Assembly: GCF_021021475.1 (NCBI RefSeq)
Contig: NZ_JAINWL010000001.1
Location: 1,054,001 to 1,118,000 of the forward strand
Reading direction: 5' to 3'
DNA: 64,000 nt
DNA from: Citromicrobium bathyomarinum
GTDB taxonomy: Bacteria > Pseudomonadota > Alphaproteobacteria > Sphingomonadales > Sphingomonadaceae
Shown piece after piece: positions 44,232-53,323 of this stretch (the first letter of the stretch is position 1; every line of letters begins with the position of its first letter). The notes below the pieces were generated by a model. The model saw nothing but the letters and a program-made list of their open reading frames with translations, ran no database searches and was not told where the DNA came from. Made by a program: the position numbers and the translations under genes.

Positions 44232-44467
44232 GATATCATCCGCCCGTCAAACGATCGGTCGAGATCGCCGGCCACAAGACCAGCATCACGCTGGAGCCGG
44301 TGTTCTGGGACATGTTACGCGATGCCGCCCGCGACCGCGGCGTGCCAGTCAACGCGATCGTCGCGCAGATCGATGTCGAGCGGCTCGATGCGGACGAGCC
44401 CACTGGACTCGCCAGCGCGATCCGGCAGTGGCTGGTCGATCAGCAACGGGGCGGAGACGCAAGCTAG
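44228..44467 (+). CDS. Ribbon-helix-helix domain protein
   Basis: This is a 79-residue protein with a GTG start overlapping the hydrolase stop (GTGA). VKRSVEIAGHKTSITLEPVFW forms the beta ribbon, split as KRSVEIAGHKTSI and LEPVFWDMLRDAA, and two helices follow. This is the RHH_4 type found in Alphaproteobacteria, sometimes annotated as aryl sulfotransferase-related. It may bind DNA as a dimer; targets are unknown. Confidence 0.8.
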   Translation: MRYHPPVKRSVEIAGHKTSITLEPVFWDMLRDAARDRGVPVNAIVAQIDVERLDADEPTGLASAIRQWLVDQQRGGDAS

Positions 44468-44488
44468 CGCCCCGCCCCGTCGATGCAC

Positions 44489-44716
44489 TCAATATTTCGC
44501 AGTCGCGTCGCTTGCCGGAAAGGTTTCGTCGAGAGCCTCGTCGGTCTGGCTCATCTTGTCACCCTTGGTCGCCGTGGCGGAGGAGCCTGCGTTGCGCACG
44601 CCCCCGCTCGGCTGGCCATCGGCGAAGGCGACGCCATTTTCGTCCTTATGATTCTTGTAGGCCTTGTAGCCAAGATAGCCGAGGCCACCGAGGATTGCGG
44701 TTCGAATCAAACCCAT
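44489..44716 (-). CDS. Small conserved-looking hypothetical protein
   Basis: This is a 75-residue protein. The first 20 residues form a Gly-rich hydrophobic stretch (TAILGGLGYLGYKAYK) that may insert in the membrane. The rest is polar, ending DETFPASDATAKY; similar ends (DETFPASDP) are found in other small proteobacterial proteins of unknown function. It lies between the RHH gene and murA, convergent with the former. Confidence 0.65.
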   Translation of the reverse strand: MGLIRTAILGGLGYLGYKAYKNHKDENGVAFADGQPSGGVRNAGSSATATKGDKMSQTDEALDETFPASDATAKY

Positions 44717-44784
44717 GTCACGTCTCCGATAATGTTCTTACTTGGCGAACGTGGGAGAACGGGTTTGGGTCCGAATAATCGGCG

Positions 44785-46068
44785 CTAGTCGTCGCCGACC
44801 CGTTCGATCTGCGCGCCGATCGCCTGCAGCTTCTCTTCCAGCCGCTCGTACCCGCGGTCGAGGTGATAGATCCGGCGGATCTGCGTCTCGCCCTCGGCGG
44901 CGAGCGCGGCGATCACCAGGCTCATCGAGGCGCGCAGGTCCGTCGCCATCACTTCCGCACCGGTCAGGCCCGGCTGGCCCTGCACGATCGCGGTGCGCCC
45001 CGACACTTCGATATTCGCGCCCATGCGGCTCAGCTCGGGCACGTGCATGTAGCGGTTTTCGAAGATCGTTTCCGTCAGCACGCTGGTGCCTTCGGCAACG
45101 GTCAACAGCGCCATCAGCTGGGCCTGCATATCGGTCGCAAGGCCCGGATAGGGCGCGGTCGAAAGGTTGACCGCCTTCAGCTTGCCATCGGCGGCGATGT
45201 TGACGCCCTTGGCATCGCTTTCGACATGGACGCCGATATTGCGCAGCGCATGCAGCGTGGCGGACATGTCGTCCGCCTTGGCACCTTCGAGGCGCGCCTC
45301 CCCGCCGGTGATCGCTGCGGCGCAGGCGTAGGAGCCTGCCTCGATCCGGTCGGCCATCACCTTGTAGGTCGCCCCGTTGAGCCGCTTGACCCCGTGGATA
45401 ACGAGGTCCGACTGGCCGATATTCTCGATCTCGGCACCCATCGCGACCAGCAGGTTGCACAGGTCGATGATTTCCGGCTCGCGCGCGGCGTTGCGCAGGG
45501 TCGAGGTGCCGTTGGCGAGCACCGCCGCCATCAGAGCATTCTCGGTCGCGCCGACCGAGACGACGGGGAAGTCGAATTCGCCGCCCGGCAGGCCGCCATC
45601 GGGGGCGTGCGCGCGGACATAGCCCTGCGCAAGCTCGATCCTCGCGCCGAGCGCTTCGAGCGCCGAAAGATGCAGGTCGATCGGGCGGTTGCCGATCGCA
45701 CAGCCGCCCGGCTGCGACACGGTCGCCACCCCGGCACGCGCGAGCATTGGCCCTAGCACGAGGATCGAGGCGCGCATCTTGCGCACCAGATCATAGGGCG
45801 CCGTGGTAGAGGTCAGGCGCGTCGCTTCGAAGGTGACCACCCGGCCGAAATCTTCCGGCCGCGTGCCTGCGATGTTCACCGCCACACCGAACTGCGTCAT
45901 CAGGTGCTGGAAGCCGTCGATGTCGGCCAGCCGCGGCAGATTGCGCAGCGTGACCGGTTCGTCGGTCAGCAGCGCGCAGGGAATCAGCGTGAGCGCGGAA
46001 TTCTTGGCACCGGAAATCGGAATCGTTCCGGAGAGCTTTTGCCCTCCGATAATGCGTAGTTTGTCCAT
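44785..46068 (-). CDS. murA: UDP-N-acetylglucosamine 1-carboxyvinyltransferase
   Basis: This is a 427-residue enzyme for the first committed step of peptidoglycan precursor synthesis (transfer of enolpyruvate from PEP). The N-terminus [25 protein letters not shown] is standard (split as [10 protein letters not shown] and ISGAKNSAL). The catalytic Cys, target of fosfomycin, is intact in [15 protein letters not shown]. The ATG at 46068 begins the family. It is divergent from galU. Confidence 0.97.
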   Translation of the reverse strand: MDKLRIIGGQKLSGTIPISGAKNSALTLIPCALLTDEPVTLRNLPRLADIDGFQHLMTQFGVAVNIAGTRPEDFGRVVTFEATRLTSTTAPYDLVRKMRASILVLGPMLARAGVATVSQPGGCAIGNRPIDLHLSALEALGARIELAQGYVRAHAPDGGLPGGEFDFPVVSVGATENALMAAVLANGTSTLRNAAREPEIIDLCNLLVAMGAEIENIGQSDLVIHGVKRLNGATYKVMADRIEAGSYACAAAITGGEARLEGAKADDMSATLHALRNIGVHVESDAKGVNIAADGKLKAVNLSTAPYPGLATDMQAQLMALLTVAEGTSVLTETIFENRYMHVPELSRMGANIEVSGRTAIVQGQPGLTGAEVMATDLRASMSLVIAALAAEGETQIRRIYHLDRGYERLEEKLQAIGAQIERVGDD

Positions 46069-46142
46069 CCCTCGGTCGTGTAGCGGTCGCGCGCGCCAAC
46101 ACAAGTCGCACCGGCGCGCGGGCGAGTGGTTAAGGCGCTTCA

Positions 46143-46171
46143 TTGACGCTTGGCGCGCACGGACATAGTTT
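46143..46171 (+). promoter_or_regulatory. Possible galU promoter, leaderless geometry
   Basis: TTGACG (46143-46148) is followed after 15-17 nt by CATAGT/TAGTTT (46164-46171). The galU ATG begins at 46178, so transcription would start at or beside it. There is no Shine-Dalgarno sequence before the ATG. Confidence 0.4.
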
Positions 46172-46177
46172 GCGAAC

Positions 46178-47059
46178 ATGGTACATAAACCGATCAAAAA
46201 GGCCGTTTTTCCAGTCGCAGGGCTGGGCACCCGGTTCCTCCCTGCGACCAAGGCGATCCCGAAGGAAATGCTCGCGATCGTCGACCGTCCGCTGATCCAG
46301 TACGCGGTGGACGAGGCGCGCGAGGCGGGGATCGAGCAGATGATCTTCGTCACCGGGCGCGGCAAGACCGCGATTGTCGAACATTTCGACATCGCCTTCG
46401 AGCTCGAACAGACGATGGAGAAACGCGGCAAGGACCTGTCGATCCTCGATCCCACCCGCGCGACTCCGGGCGACATCATCACCGTGCGCCAGCAGGTGCC
46501 GCTGGGGCTGGGCCACGCGATCTGGTGCGCGCGCGCGATCGTGGGTGACGATCCCTTCGCGATCTTCCTGCCCGACGAGCTGATGGTCGGCAAAGCAGGT
46601 GGGACCGGATGCATGAAGCAGATGGTCGACGCCTACGAAAAGGTCGGCGGCAATCTGATCAGCGTGCTGGAAGTGCCGCAGGAAAACGTATCGAGCTATG
46701 GTGTCATCGATCCGGGCAAGGAAGATGGCTCCCTGACCGAGGTGAAGGGTCTGGTAGAGAAGCCGCCGGTCGCAGAAGCGCCGTCGAACAAGATCATCTC
46801 TGGCCGCTACATCCTCCAGCCCGAAGTGATGCGGGTGCTCGAAACGCAAGGGAAAGGGGCCGGCGGCGAAATCCAGCTGACCGACGCGATGGCGAGGATG
46901 ATCGGCAACCAGCCGTTCCACGCCGTGACCTTCGACGGTGCCCGCTACGACTGCGGCAGCAAGACAGGCTTCGTCGAGGCGACGCTGGCGCTGGCTCTGG
47001 AACGCCCCGACATGGGCGACGAAGTCCGCGCGATGGCGGAGCGGTTGCTCAAGGCGTAA
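46178..47059 (+). CDS. galU: UTP-glucose-1-phosphate uridylyltransferase
   Basis: This is a 293-residue nucleotidyltransferase making UDP-glucose for envelope glycans. The signature [24 protein letters not shown] is complete (seen as [14 protein letters not shown], then IPKEML). The Lys in EVKGLVEKP and the GRYILQPEV region are also present. The length is normal. No ribosome site is visible, and a promoter-like element sits right before the start. Confidence 0.97.
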   Translation: MVHKPIKKAVFPVAGLGTRFLPATKAIPKEMLAIVDRPLIQYAVDEAREAGIEQMIFVTGRGKTAIVEHFDIAFELEQTMEKRGKDLSILDPTRATPGDIITVRQQVPLGLGHAIWCARAIVGDDPFAIFLPDELMVGKAGGTGCMKQMVDAYEKVGGNLISVLEVPQENVSSYGVIDPGKEDGSLTEVKGLVEKPPVAEAPSNKIISGRYILQPEVMRVLETQGKGAGGEIQLTDAMARMIGNQPFHAVTFDGARYDCGSKTGFVEATLALALERPDMGDEVRAMAERLLKA

Positions 47060-47289
47060 GACCTGCGCCCAACCCGCGGCGGGTTCGAGGATTTTCCGAC
47101 CCTGGAGCGCTTTGCTAGGGCGAAAGACGCTCTTTCAAACCGTCAATCGTCGACGCGCGCCCGCCTGACGATGGGGCGGGGCTCGGCCGAACATAAAAGC
47201 GCCCCCGAAATAGGCAATATGTCGCCCTCGCCCGGTCGAGCCGGACGACAATCGCCTGTTCTCAGTGGGTTGGCGCGATCAGCCGGAGG

Positions 47290-47322
47290 GTGACACCCGG
47301 GTTACACGTGTTACCCTGTCAC
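47290..47322. terminator. Nested palindrome across the acyl-CoA synthetase stop codon
   Basis: The outer arms GTGACA (47290-47295) and TGTCAC (47317-47322) enclose an inner near-palindrome centred on ACACGTGT. The structure covers the stop codon at 47311-47313. Position between convergent genes suggests a terminator, but it lacks a T tract. Confidence 0.45.
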
Positions 47323-48843
47323 AGCCTCAGCCTTCCGCGCATATTCGTCGCGCAGCTCGCGCTTGTAGAGCTTGCCGTTGGCTTCGCGCGGCAGATCGGG
47401 CCGGAAATCGAACTGGCGCGGCATTTTGATGCGGCTCAGCTGGGGCTCCAGATAGTCGCGCAGCGTCTGTTCGAGGGCGTCTCCGGCCTTCGCCATGTCG
47501 ACCGGCTGGATCACCGCGACCACGCGTTCGCCGAGATCGGGATCGGGCGCGCCGATGACCGCCGCATCGAGTACGTCCGGATGTGCGACCAGCAGGTTCT
47601 CGATCTCCTGCGGATAGATGTTGATCCCGCCCGAGATGATCATGTGGCTCTTGCGGTCGGTCAGGAAGATGAAGCCGTCCTCATCGACATGGCCGATATC
47701 GCCCAGCGTCATCCACCCGCGATCGTTCATCGCATCGGCGGTCTTGTCCGGATCCTTGTGATAGCTCGGCAGGGTCTCGTTCTCGAAGAACAGCAGGCCG
47801 GTTTCGCCAGGGCCCAGTTCGCTGCCGTCGGGCGCGCAGACATGCGCCTTGCCGTAGAGCATCCGCCCCACCGTGCCGGGCCTGGCGAGCCACTCCTCGC
47901 TCTTCACCAGCGAGAAGCCGATGCCTTCCGAACCGGCGTAGTATTCCTGGATGATCGGGCCCCACCAGTCGATCATCGCCTGCTTGATCGGCACCGGGCA
48001 CGGCGCGGCGGCGTGGATCGCGCGGGCGTGGCTGGAAAGGTCGTAACCGGTCCGCTCTTCCTCCGGCAGCTTGAGCATGCGGACGAAGTGGGTCGGCACC
48101 CACTGGCTGTCGGTCACGCGGTATTTCTCGATCGCGGCGAGCGCGCCCTCGGGCGTGAACTTCTCCATGATTACCACCGTCCCGCCAAGGCGGTGTATCG
48201 TGCTGCACCAGCCGAGCGGTGCCGCGTGATAAAGCGGCGCGGGCGAGAGATAGACCAGGCTCCCGTCGGTCGGCATGCCAACGCCCATCGTGGCAAGGCC
48301 GACCAGCGCGTTGGGCGCGGTGATATCCTCGCTCGGCGGCGGAGGCGGCACGATCCCCTTGGGCCGTCCGGTGGTGCCGGAGGAATAGAGCATGTACTGG
48401 CCCGGCACGGGATCCTCGATCGCCCCGGCAGACTGCGCGGCGATCTCTTGCTGGAAGTCATCGCTGTCGACATCGACGATTCGCAGATCGGGCGCGATTT
48501 TTGCCAGTTCCCGCACCACATCGGCAAACGCGGGCGAGGTCAGCAGCAGGCTGCATTCCGCATCGGCGAGGATATAGGCGATCTCGGGTGCGGTCAGCCG
48601 GGTCGAGATCGGCACCAGCATCGCGCCCATGCGCTGCGTGGACCACACGATTTCGAGATAGAGCGGGCGATTCTCCAGCAGCAGCCCCACGCTGGTGCGG
48701 CGGGTGATGCCCTGCGCGCGGAGCCAGCGGGCCATGCGATTGGCGAAGGCGTCGAGCTCGCCATAGGTGACCTGTTCACCGGACGTGGCATTGATGATCG
48801 CGGCATGGTCCGGCCGCGCCGCGGCGTGTGTTATCGGATGCAT
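47311..48843 (-). CDS. Acyl-CoA synthetase / AMP-dependent ligase
   Basis: This is a 510-residue ANL-superfamily enzyme that activates a carboxylic acid to its CoA thioester through an acyl-adenylate. It has the P-loop YSSGTTGRPKGI, the A5-like EYYAGSEGIG, GWMTLGDIGHVDEDGF and the hinge DRKSHMIISGGINIYP. The catalytic Lys of the A10 motif is present in REANGKLYKREL. The substrate is unknown; the residues lining the pocket suggest neither acetate nor a very long chain with confidence. It is monocistronic and convergent with galU. Confidence 0.9.
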   Translation of the reverse strand: MHPITHAAARPDHAAIINATSGEQVTYGELDAFANRMARWLRAQGITRRTSVGLLLENRPLYLEIVWSTQRMGAMLVPISTRLTAPEIAYILADAECSLLLTSPAFADVVRELAKIAPDLRIVDVDSDDFQQEIAAQSAGAIEDPVPGQYMLYSSGTTGRPKGIVPPPPPSEDITAPNALVGLATMGVGMPTDGSLVYLSPAPLYHAAPLGWCSTIHRLGGTVVIMEKFTPEGALAAIEKYRVTDSQWVPTHFVRMLKLPEEERTGYDLSSHARAIHAAAPCPVPIKQAMIDWWGPIIQEYYAGSEGIGFSLVKSEEWLARPGTVGRMLYGKAHVCAPDGSELGPGETGLLFFENETLPSYHKDPDKTADAMNDRGWMTLGDIGHVDEDGFIFLTDRKSHMIISGGINIYPQEIENLLVAHPDVLDAAVIGAPDPDLGERVVAVIQPVDMAKAGDALEQTLRDYLEPQLSRIKMPRQFDFRPDLPREANGKLYKRELRDEYARKAEAVTG

Positions 48844-48889
48844 ATGTCTCTCCCGTCGCGCAGTCTTTCGAATGGACAGGGAGCACGCA

Positions 48890-48921
48890 AGAAAAAAGGC
48901 GGCGCCGCAGCACCGCCTTTT
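48890..48921 (-). terminator. Rho-independent terminator after the M23 peptidase gene
   Basis: A 9-bp stem (48894-48902 with 48913-48921), read on the minus strand, ends in TTTTTTC. It lies 33 nt past the M23 stop. Confidence 0.85.
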
Positions 48922-48953
48922 CGTAAACCTGGGTTCTGGAAGAGGCCGGAGGC

Positions 48954-49661
48954 TTACTCTTCCTCGTCGCCGCCGCCGATGCCGCCGGGGCCCATCGCGA
49001 GACGGAAGGCTTCCTGAGCTTCGGTCTCGACCATGAACGGGCGCGGGTCGACAGCGCGGCCGTCGATACGGACTTCGTAGTGGAGGTGCGGGCCCGTCGA
49101 GCGGCCGGTCGAGCCGACATAGCCGATCAGGTCGCCCTTGCGGACCTGCTGACCATCGGCGACGATGATCCGCGAGAGGTGCGCATAGCGCGTCTCGATC
49201 GCGTTGCCGTGGCCGATCTGGATGTAGTTGCCGTAGCTGCTGAACCAGTTGGCGCGTTCGACGGTGCCATCCGCAGTGGCATAGATCGGCGTGCCGCTGG
49301 GCGCAGCGAGGTCGATACCCTTGTGGTTGGCGCGCTTGCGCAGAACCGGGTGGTCACGCATGCCGTAGCCGCTGGAGACGCGGGCATTTTCAAGCGGCAT
49401 CCGCGAGGGGACCGATACGGTGGGGATGGCTACCGCCGGCGTGGTCCGTTCCACATCCAGCGTCTGCCAGCTGGCGAACAGCTGACGGAACTGCGCATCA
49501 CCATTGCCGAGCGGGCTCTGCGCCTGCTCTGCGGCGTCCGAAACATCGACCGCTGCGGCAGCGGCGCTGCTGCTGTTGGCTTGGGCGGGGGTGGCTGCGA
49601 TGGCAAATGCGGCACCGCATACGAGGCTGGCGCGCAGGAAAAAGCGATCAGTGGTCAGCAA
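48954..49661 (-). CDS. M23-family (LytM) peptidase
   Basis: This is a 235-residue secreted endopeptidase or divisome-type LytM factor. A signal peptide covers residues 1-28. The C-terminal M23 domain has its zinc ligands: HKGIDLAAPSG (His and Asp), then YAHLSRI and GPHLHYEVRIDG. All are intact, so it is probably active on peptidoglycan cross-bridges. No LysM domain or coiled coil precedes it. The start is TTG at 49661, with GAGGGAC upstream. It is monocistronic with a strong terminator. Confidence 0.9.
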   Translation of the reverse strand: MLTTDRFFLRASLVCGAAFAIAATPAQANSSSAAAAAVDVSDAAEQAQSPLGNGDAQFRQLFASWQTLDVERTTPAVAIPTVSVPSRMPLENARVSSGYGMRDHPVLRKRANHKGIDLAAPSGTPIYATADGTVERANWFSSYGNYIQIGHGNAIETRYAHLSRIIVADGQQVRKGDLIGYVGSTGRSTGPHLHYEVRIDGRAVDPRPFMVETEAQEAFRLAMGPGGIGGGDEEE

Positions 49662-50054
49662 AATATCCGTCCCTCTGTCGGCGGCAGAGCTTGCTGCTCC
49701 GCCCGTTCCGATCCCTGGCGTATCCTCGATCCGTGAGACCCGCCGAGACCCCTAAAAGTTGGCGGGAACCACTCCCGCCCTCGTCTGTTTAGTTTGATAG
49801 GCGGGTCCCGGTTAACTTGCCAAGCGGGTCTTGGGCCCTGCGCGACGGAACGGCTGCATTGCGCGTTGAGTCGTTGAACCGCCGCTTAATCCACCCCGAA
49901 GATAGTCGGTTAACCTCCAGAAGGTTCGCTTTTCTGCGGCTCCTTGGCGATTCTCCACAAGCTGCGGTGAAATGCCTTGCGCGGTTCGTCGCCCGGGCGA
50001 TCTGGCGGTCAAGCGAATGCGGAGCCTTTTGCACCGCATCCGCCCTGCAGAGAT
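49662..50054. other. 393-bp intergenic region
   Basis: It lies between the bcp stop and the M23 start, both on the minus strand. A 7-bp hairpin (GGCGGGA, 5-nt loop, TCCCGCC; 49761-49779) read on the minus strand is followed by AACTTTTA and may terminate read-through from bcp. Two GTTAAC sequences are present. I see no coding frame, tRNA or other RNA. Confidence 0.5.
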
Positions 50055-50522
50055 TCAGAGTGCCTTGACCGCGGCGAGCACGTCTTCCCCGTGACCCGCA
50101 ACCTTCACTTTGGGCCAGATACGCGCCACCCTGCCCTGCTCGTCGAGCAGGTAGGTGCTGCGGACCATGCCCATGAAGGTCTTGCCGTACATCTTCTTCT
50201 CGGCCCACACGCCCAGTTCGTCTGACAGCCCGCCTTCCTCGGCATCGGTTGCAAGGTCGACCGTCAGATCGTGCTTGGCGATGAAGTTCTGGTGCTTCTT
50301 GGTCGAATCCTTGCTCACGCCGAGCAGCGCACAACCCGCCGCCTCGAATTCATCCTTCAGTGACGAGAAGTCCTTCGCCTCGGTGGTGCAGCCGGGTGTG
50401 TTGTCCTTGGGGTAGAAGAACACCACCAGCTTGCGACCGCGATAGTCGGACGGCTTCACGCTCTCGCCGTCGTGCCGCACCATCGCAATATCAGGCATCT
50501 GCTCGCCTTCGGTCACGCTCAT
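50055..50522 (-). CDS. bcp: Thioredoxin-dependent thiol peroxidase (Bcp/PrxQ)
   Basis: This is a 155-residue peroxiredoxin reducing hydroperoxides. The peroxidatic Cys lies in YPKDNTPGCTTEAKDF (near residue 45). A second Cys in EAAGCALLGV is at a position different from the usual CxxxxC of PrxQ and may or may not be the resolving residue. It has VWAEKKMYGKTFMGMVRSTYL, typical of Bcp. It lies 3 nt after glnE, and is probably cotranscribed with it. Confidence 0.93.
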   Translation of the reverse strand: MSVTEGEQMPDIAMVRHDGESVKPSDYRGRKLVVFFYPKDNTPGCTTEAKDFSSLKDEFEAAGCALLGVSKDSTKKHQNFIAKHDLTVDLATDAEEGGLSDELGVWAEKKMYGKTFMGMVRSTYLLDEQGRVARIWPKVKVAGHGEDVLAAVKAL

Positions 50523-50525
50523 CGC

Positions 50526-53204
50526 TCATATCTCCAGTCGTTCGTCGAACATCGTCTGCCAGGTTCGCGCGACCTCCTGCCGCGCCTCGGCCATGCGGTG
50601 CAAGAGCGCATCGATATCCGCGCACCCGCACGCCCGCGCGAGCGCTTCGCCGGATGGGCCCTGCGACACCGCGAGATCGGGCGCGAGCAGTCGCGCGGCG
50701 ACGATCAGCCGGGTGAGGAAGTCGTGCGCCTCGGCAAATTCGCGCGTCAGCGTGCCCGCGTGGACCAGCGTTTCGCACACCTTCGCCAGCCGCGGATCGA
50801 GCGCGACACGGTCGCGCAGCTGGATGAAGTGGAGGATGAACTCGATATCGACCAGCCCGCCGCGCAGCAGCTTCGCGTCGAGCGGGCCCTTGGCCGGCTT
50901 GTGCTCCGCCATGTCGGAACGCATCTTCAGGATGTCCTGCCGCAGCGTAACCGGATCGCGCGGCGTGCACAGCACGTCGCGGATAATCTCCTCTACCTGG
51001 GCGCGCGCGGAGAAAGAGCCTGCGACCACGCGGGCACGCGCCAGCGCCATATGCTCCCACGTCCATGCCGATTCGCGCTGGTAGCGGGCGAAACTCTCCA
51101 CGCTCACCGCGAGCGGCCCCTGTGCGCCCTGCGGCCGCAGCCTGGTGTCGATTTCGTAAAGCGGGCCTTCAGCGGTCGGGACGCTCATCGCCACGCTCAC
51201 CCGCTGGGCGAGGCGATTATAATAGCGCGTCGCGCTGACGGGACGTTCACCGTCGCTCTCCGCCGCGTGGTTGCCGATGAACAGATAGATGATGTCGAGG
51301 TCGGAGGCATGGGTCAGCGCCTCTCCGCCCAGTCGCCCGAGGCCGAGGATCACCATCTCGCTGTCGGCGATGCTTCCGTGGGTCCGCGCGTAATCCGCCA
51401 CCGTCCCATCGAGCGCAGCCTGCAGCGCCGCCTCAGCCACGGTCGCGAAACCGGTCGCGATTTCGAGCGGGTCGTGCACCCCGCCGATCAGCTGCACGCC
51501 GAGGGCAAACCGCTGTTCGCCGGTGACGACCCTGATCCGGTCGAGCAGCGCCTCGTAATTACCCTGGGGCTCGGCCCGCATCATCCGGCGACGCAGCGTG
51601 GGGACGCTCTCGGGAAGGTCGAGTGCAGAGCGATCGATCAGCGCGTCGAACAGGGCCGGGCGTAGCGCGAGATCGTTGGCGAGCGGCGGGGCGAGCGTGA
51701 TGATCGAGAGCAGCTGGTCGAGCAATGCCGGGCGCGCTTCGAGCAGGCGGAACAGGTTGATCCCGCTCGGCAAAGCTTCCAGCAATCGTTCCAGCCGCAC
51801 GATCGCGCGATCCGGTTCGGACGAAGCAGCCAGCGCGTCGAGCAGCGGGGGCAGGATACGACGGAACGCGTTCTGCGCATCGGTGCTGCGCAACGCGCGG
51901 TAGCGTCCGTCGAGCCAGCCGGAGACCCGATCCGCCATCGCCGATTCGTCCGCCAGCGGGCTCGCCGCAACCAGTTCGCGCACCGGGCGCTGCTTGGCGG
52001 CGCCCGTCTCGCTCGCTTCGAGCAGCCGGTCGAACGCCTGCGCGGCGGCACTCATATGCGGTTCGAGGTCGGCCAGCAGACCGGCCCCGTCGGCAAACCC
52101 GTCAAGATGCGCAAGCCGCTCCAGCGCCTCGCCTTCGGGGACCGTATGGGTCTGCCGGTCTTCCATCATCTGGATGCGGTGTTCGACCACGCGCAGCCGG
52201 GCGTAGGCATCGGCGAGCTGCGTTGCGACGTCCTGCTCGACGATATCCGCGCGGGCGAGCGCATGCAGCGCGGCACGCGTATCGCTGCTGCGCAGTCGAG
52301 GCAGCCGCCCGCCATGGATCAGCTGGTGGGTCTGGGCGAAGAACTCGATCTCGCGAATGCCGCCCCGCCCACGCTTGAGATCGAAGCCGGGGCCAAGCTT
52401 CGGCTCGCCACCATAGGCCTCGCGAATCCGCACACGCAGCTGGGCAATGTCGTCGATCGCGCCGAAATCCACGCTCCGTCGCCAGACGAAGGGCCGGATG
52501 CTGGCGAGAAACCGCTCGCCCCGCTCCACGTCCCCCGCCGCCGAGCGCGCGCGGATGAACGCGGCGCGCTCCCACGCCAGCGCCGCGCTTTCGTAATGCG
52601 AGGCGGCTGCGTTGACCGACACCGCCAGCGGGGTGACCTCCGCCGCCGGGCGCAGCCGCAGGTCGACCCGGAAGACGTACCCTTCATCGGTATGATCGGC
52701 GAGCAGGCGGACGATATCGCGAGCCATGCGCTGCGCTGTTTCTGCGGGTGACGAGCGCTCGCCATGCGCGAGCACAGCAGGGTCGAACAGCAGGATCGGG
52801 TCGATGTCCGAACTGTAGTTGAGTTCGCCCGCACCATGCTTGCCCAGCGCGAGCGCGAAGAATCCATCGACACTGTCCATCGTCGTGCGCGCGCGCGCCG
52901 CCTCTGCAATCGCGCGGTCGAGCGAGCGGTCGGCAAAGGCGGAGAGGCGCGCCATCACCTCGTCGAGCGACAGCAGACCGGCAAGGTCGCCGATCGCCAG
53001 CGTCAGCGCGAGGGCCAGCCGCTCTCGCCGCAGGGCAACGCCGATGTCGGCGCCATCGCCCGCGTGCGCGCAGAGATCGAATGCGGCATCCAGATCGCCT
53101 GCCGTCAGCAGATCGGCCAGCTCCGGCAGGCGTTCGAGGCTGCGTGCAAGGAAGGGCGCGTTGCGCTGCGCCCGGTCGATCGCGGATTGCCATTCGCCAG
53201 CCAT
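50526..53204 (-). CDS. glnE: Bifunctional glutamine synthetase adenylyltransferase/deadenylase
   Basis: This is an 892-residue regulator that adds and removes AMP on glutamine synthetase in response to nitrogen status. Both nucleotidyltransferase domains are present with their catalytic acids: NYSSDIDPILLFD in the N-terminal half and THASDLDIIYLF in the C-terminal half. The helical linker domains with KRGRGGIREIEFFAQ and KLLRGGLVDIEFILHF are also seen. The length is normal for Alphaproteobacteria. It is the promoter-proximal gene before bcp. Confidence 0.95.
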   Translation of the reverse strand: MAGEWQSAIDRAQRNAPFLARSLERLPELADLLTAGDLDAAFDLCAHAGDGADIGVALRRERLALALTLAIGDLAGLLSLDEVMARLSAFADRSLDRAIAEAARARTTMDSVDGFFALALGKHGAGELNYSSDIDPILLFDPAVLAHGERSSPAETAQRMARDIVRLLADHTDEGYVFRVDLRLRPAAEVTPLAVSVNAAASHYESAALAWERAAFIRARSAAGDVERGERFLASIRPFVWRRSVDFGAIDDIAQLRVRIREAYGGEPKLGPGFDLKRGRGGIREIEFFAQTHQLIHGGRLPRLRSSDTRAALHALARADIVEQDVATQLADAYARLRVVEHRIQMMEDRQTHTVPEGEALERLAHLDGFADGAGLLADLEPHMSAAAQAFDRLLEASETGAAKQRPVRELVAASPLADESAMADRVSGWLDGRYRALRSTDAQNAFRRILPPLLDALAASSEPDRAIVRLERLLEALPSGINLFRLLEARPALLDQLLSIITLAPPLANDLALRPALFDALIDRSALDLPESVPTLRRRMMRAEPQGNYEALLDRIRVVTGEQRFALGVQLIGGVHDPLEIATGFATVAEAALQAALDGTVADYARTHGSIADSEMVILGLGRLGGEALTHASDLDIIYLFIGNHAAESDGERPVSATRYYNRLAQRVSVAMSVPTAEGPLYEIDTRLRPQGAQGPLAVSVESFARYQRESAWTWEHMALARARVVAGSFSARAQVEEIIRDVLCTPRDPVTLRQDILKMRSDMAEHKPAKGPLDAKLLRGGLVDIEFILHFIQLRDRVALDPRLAKVCETLVHAGTLTREFAEAHDFLTRLIVAARLLAPDLAVSQGPSGEALARACGCADIDALLHRMAEARQEVARTWQTMFDERLEI

Positions 53205-53323
53205 TGGTTTGCCCTGCCCGTTGCCCCCGGCAGTGGCAAGCGCACTGTGGCAGCCCTCTCGCTTGCCCTGCGGCGCACAGTTTGCAACAAGCGCGCCGAA
53301 GCGAACTCCCCGGAGAACCTGAG

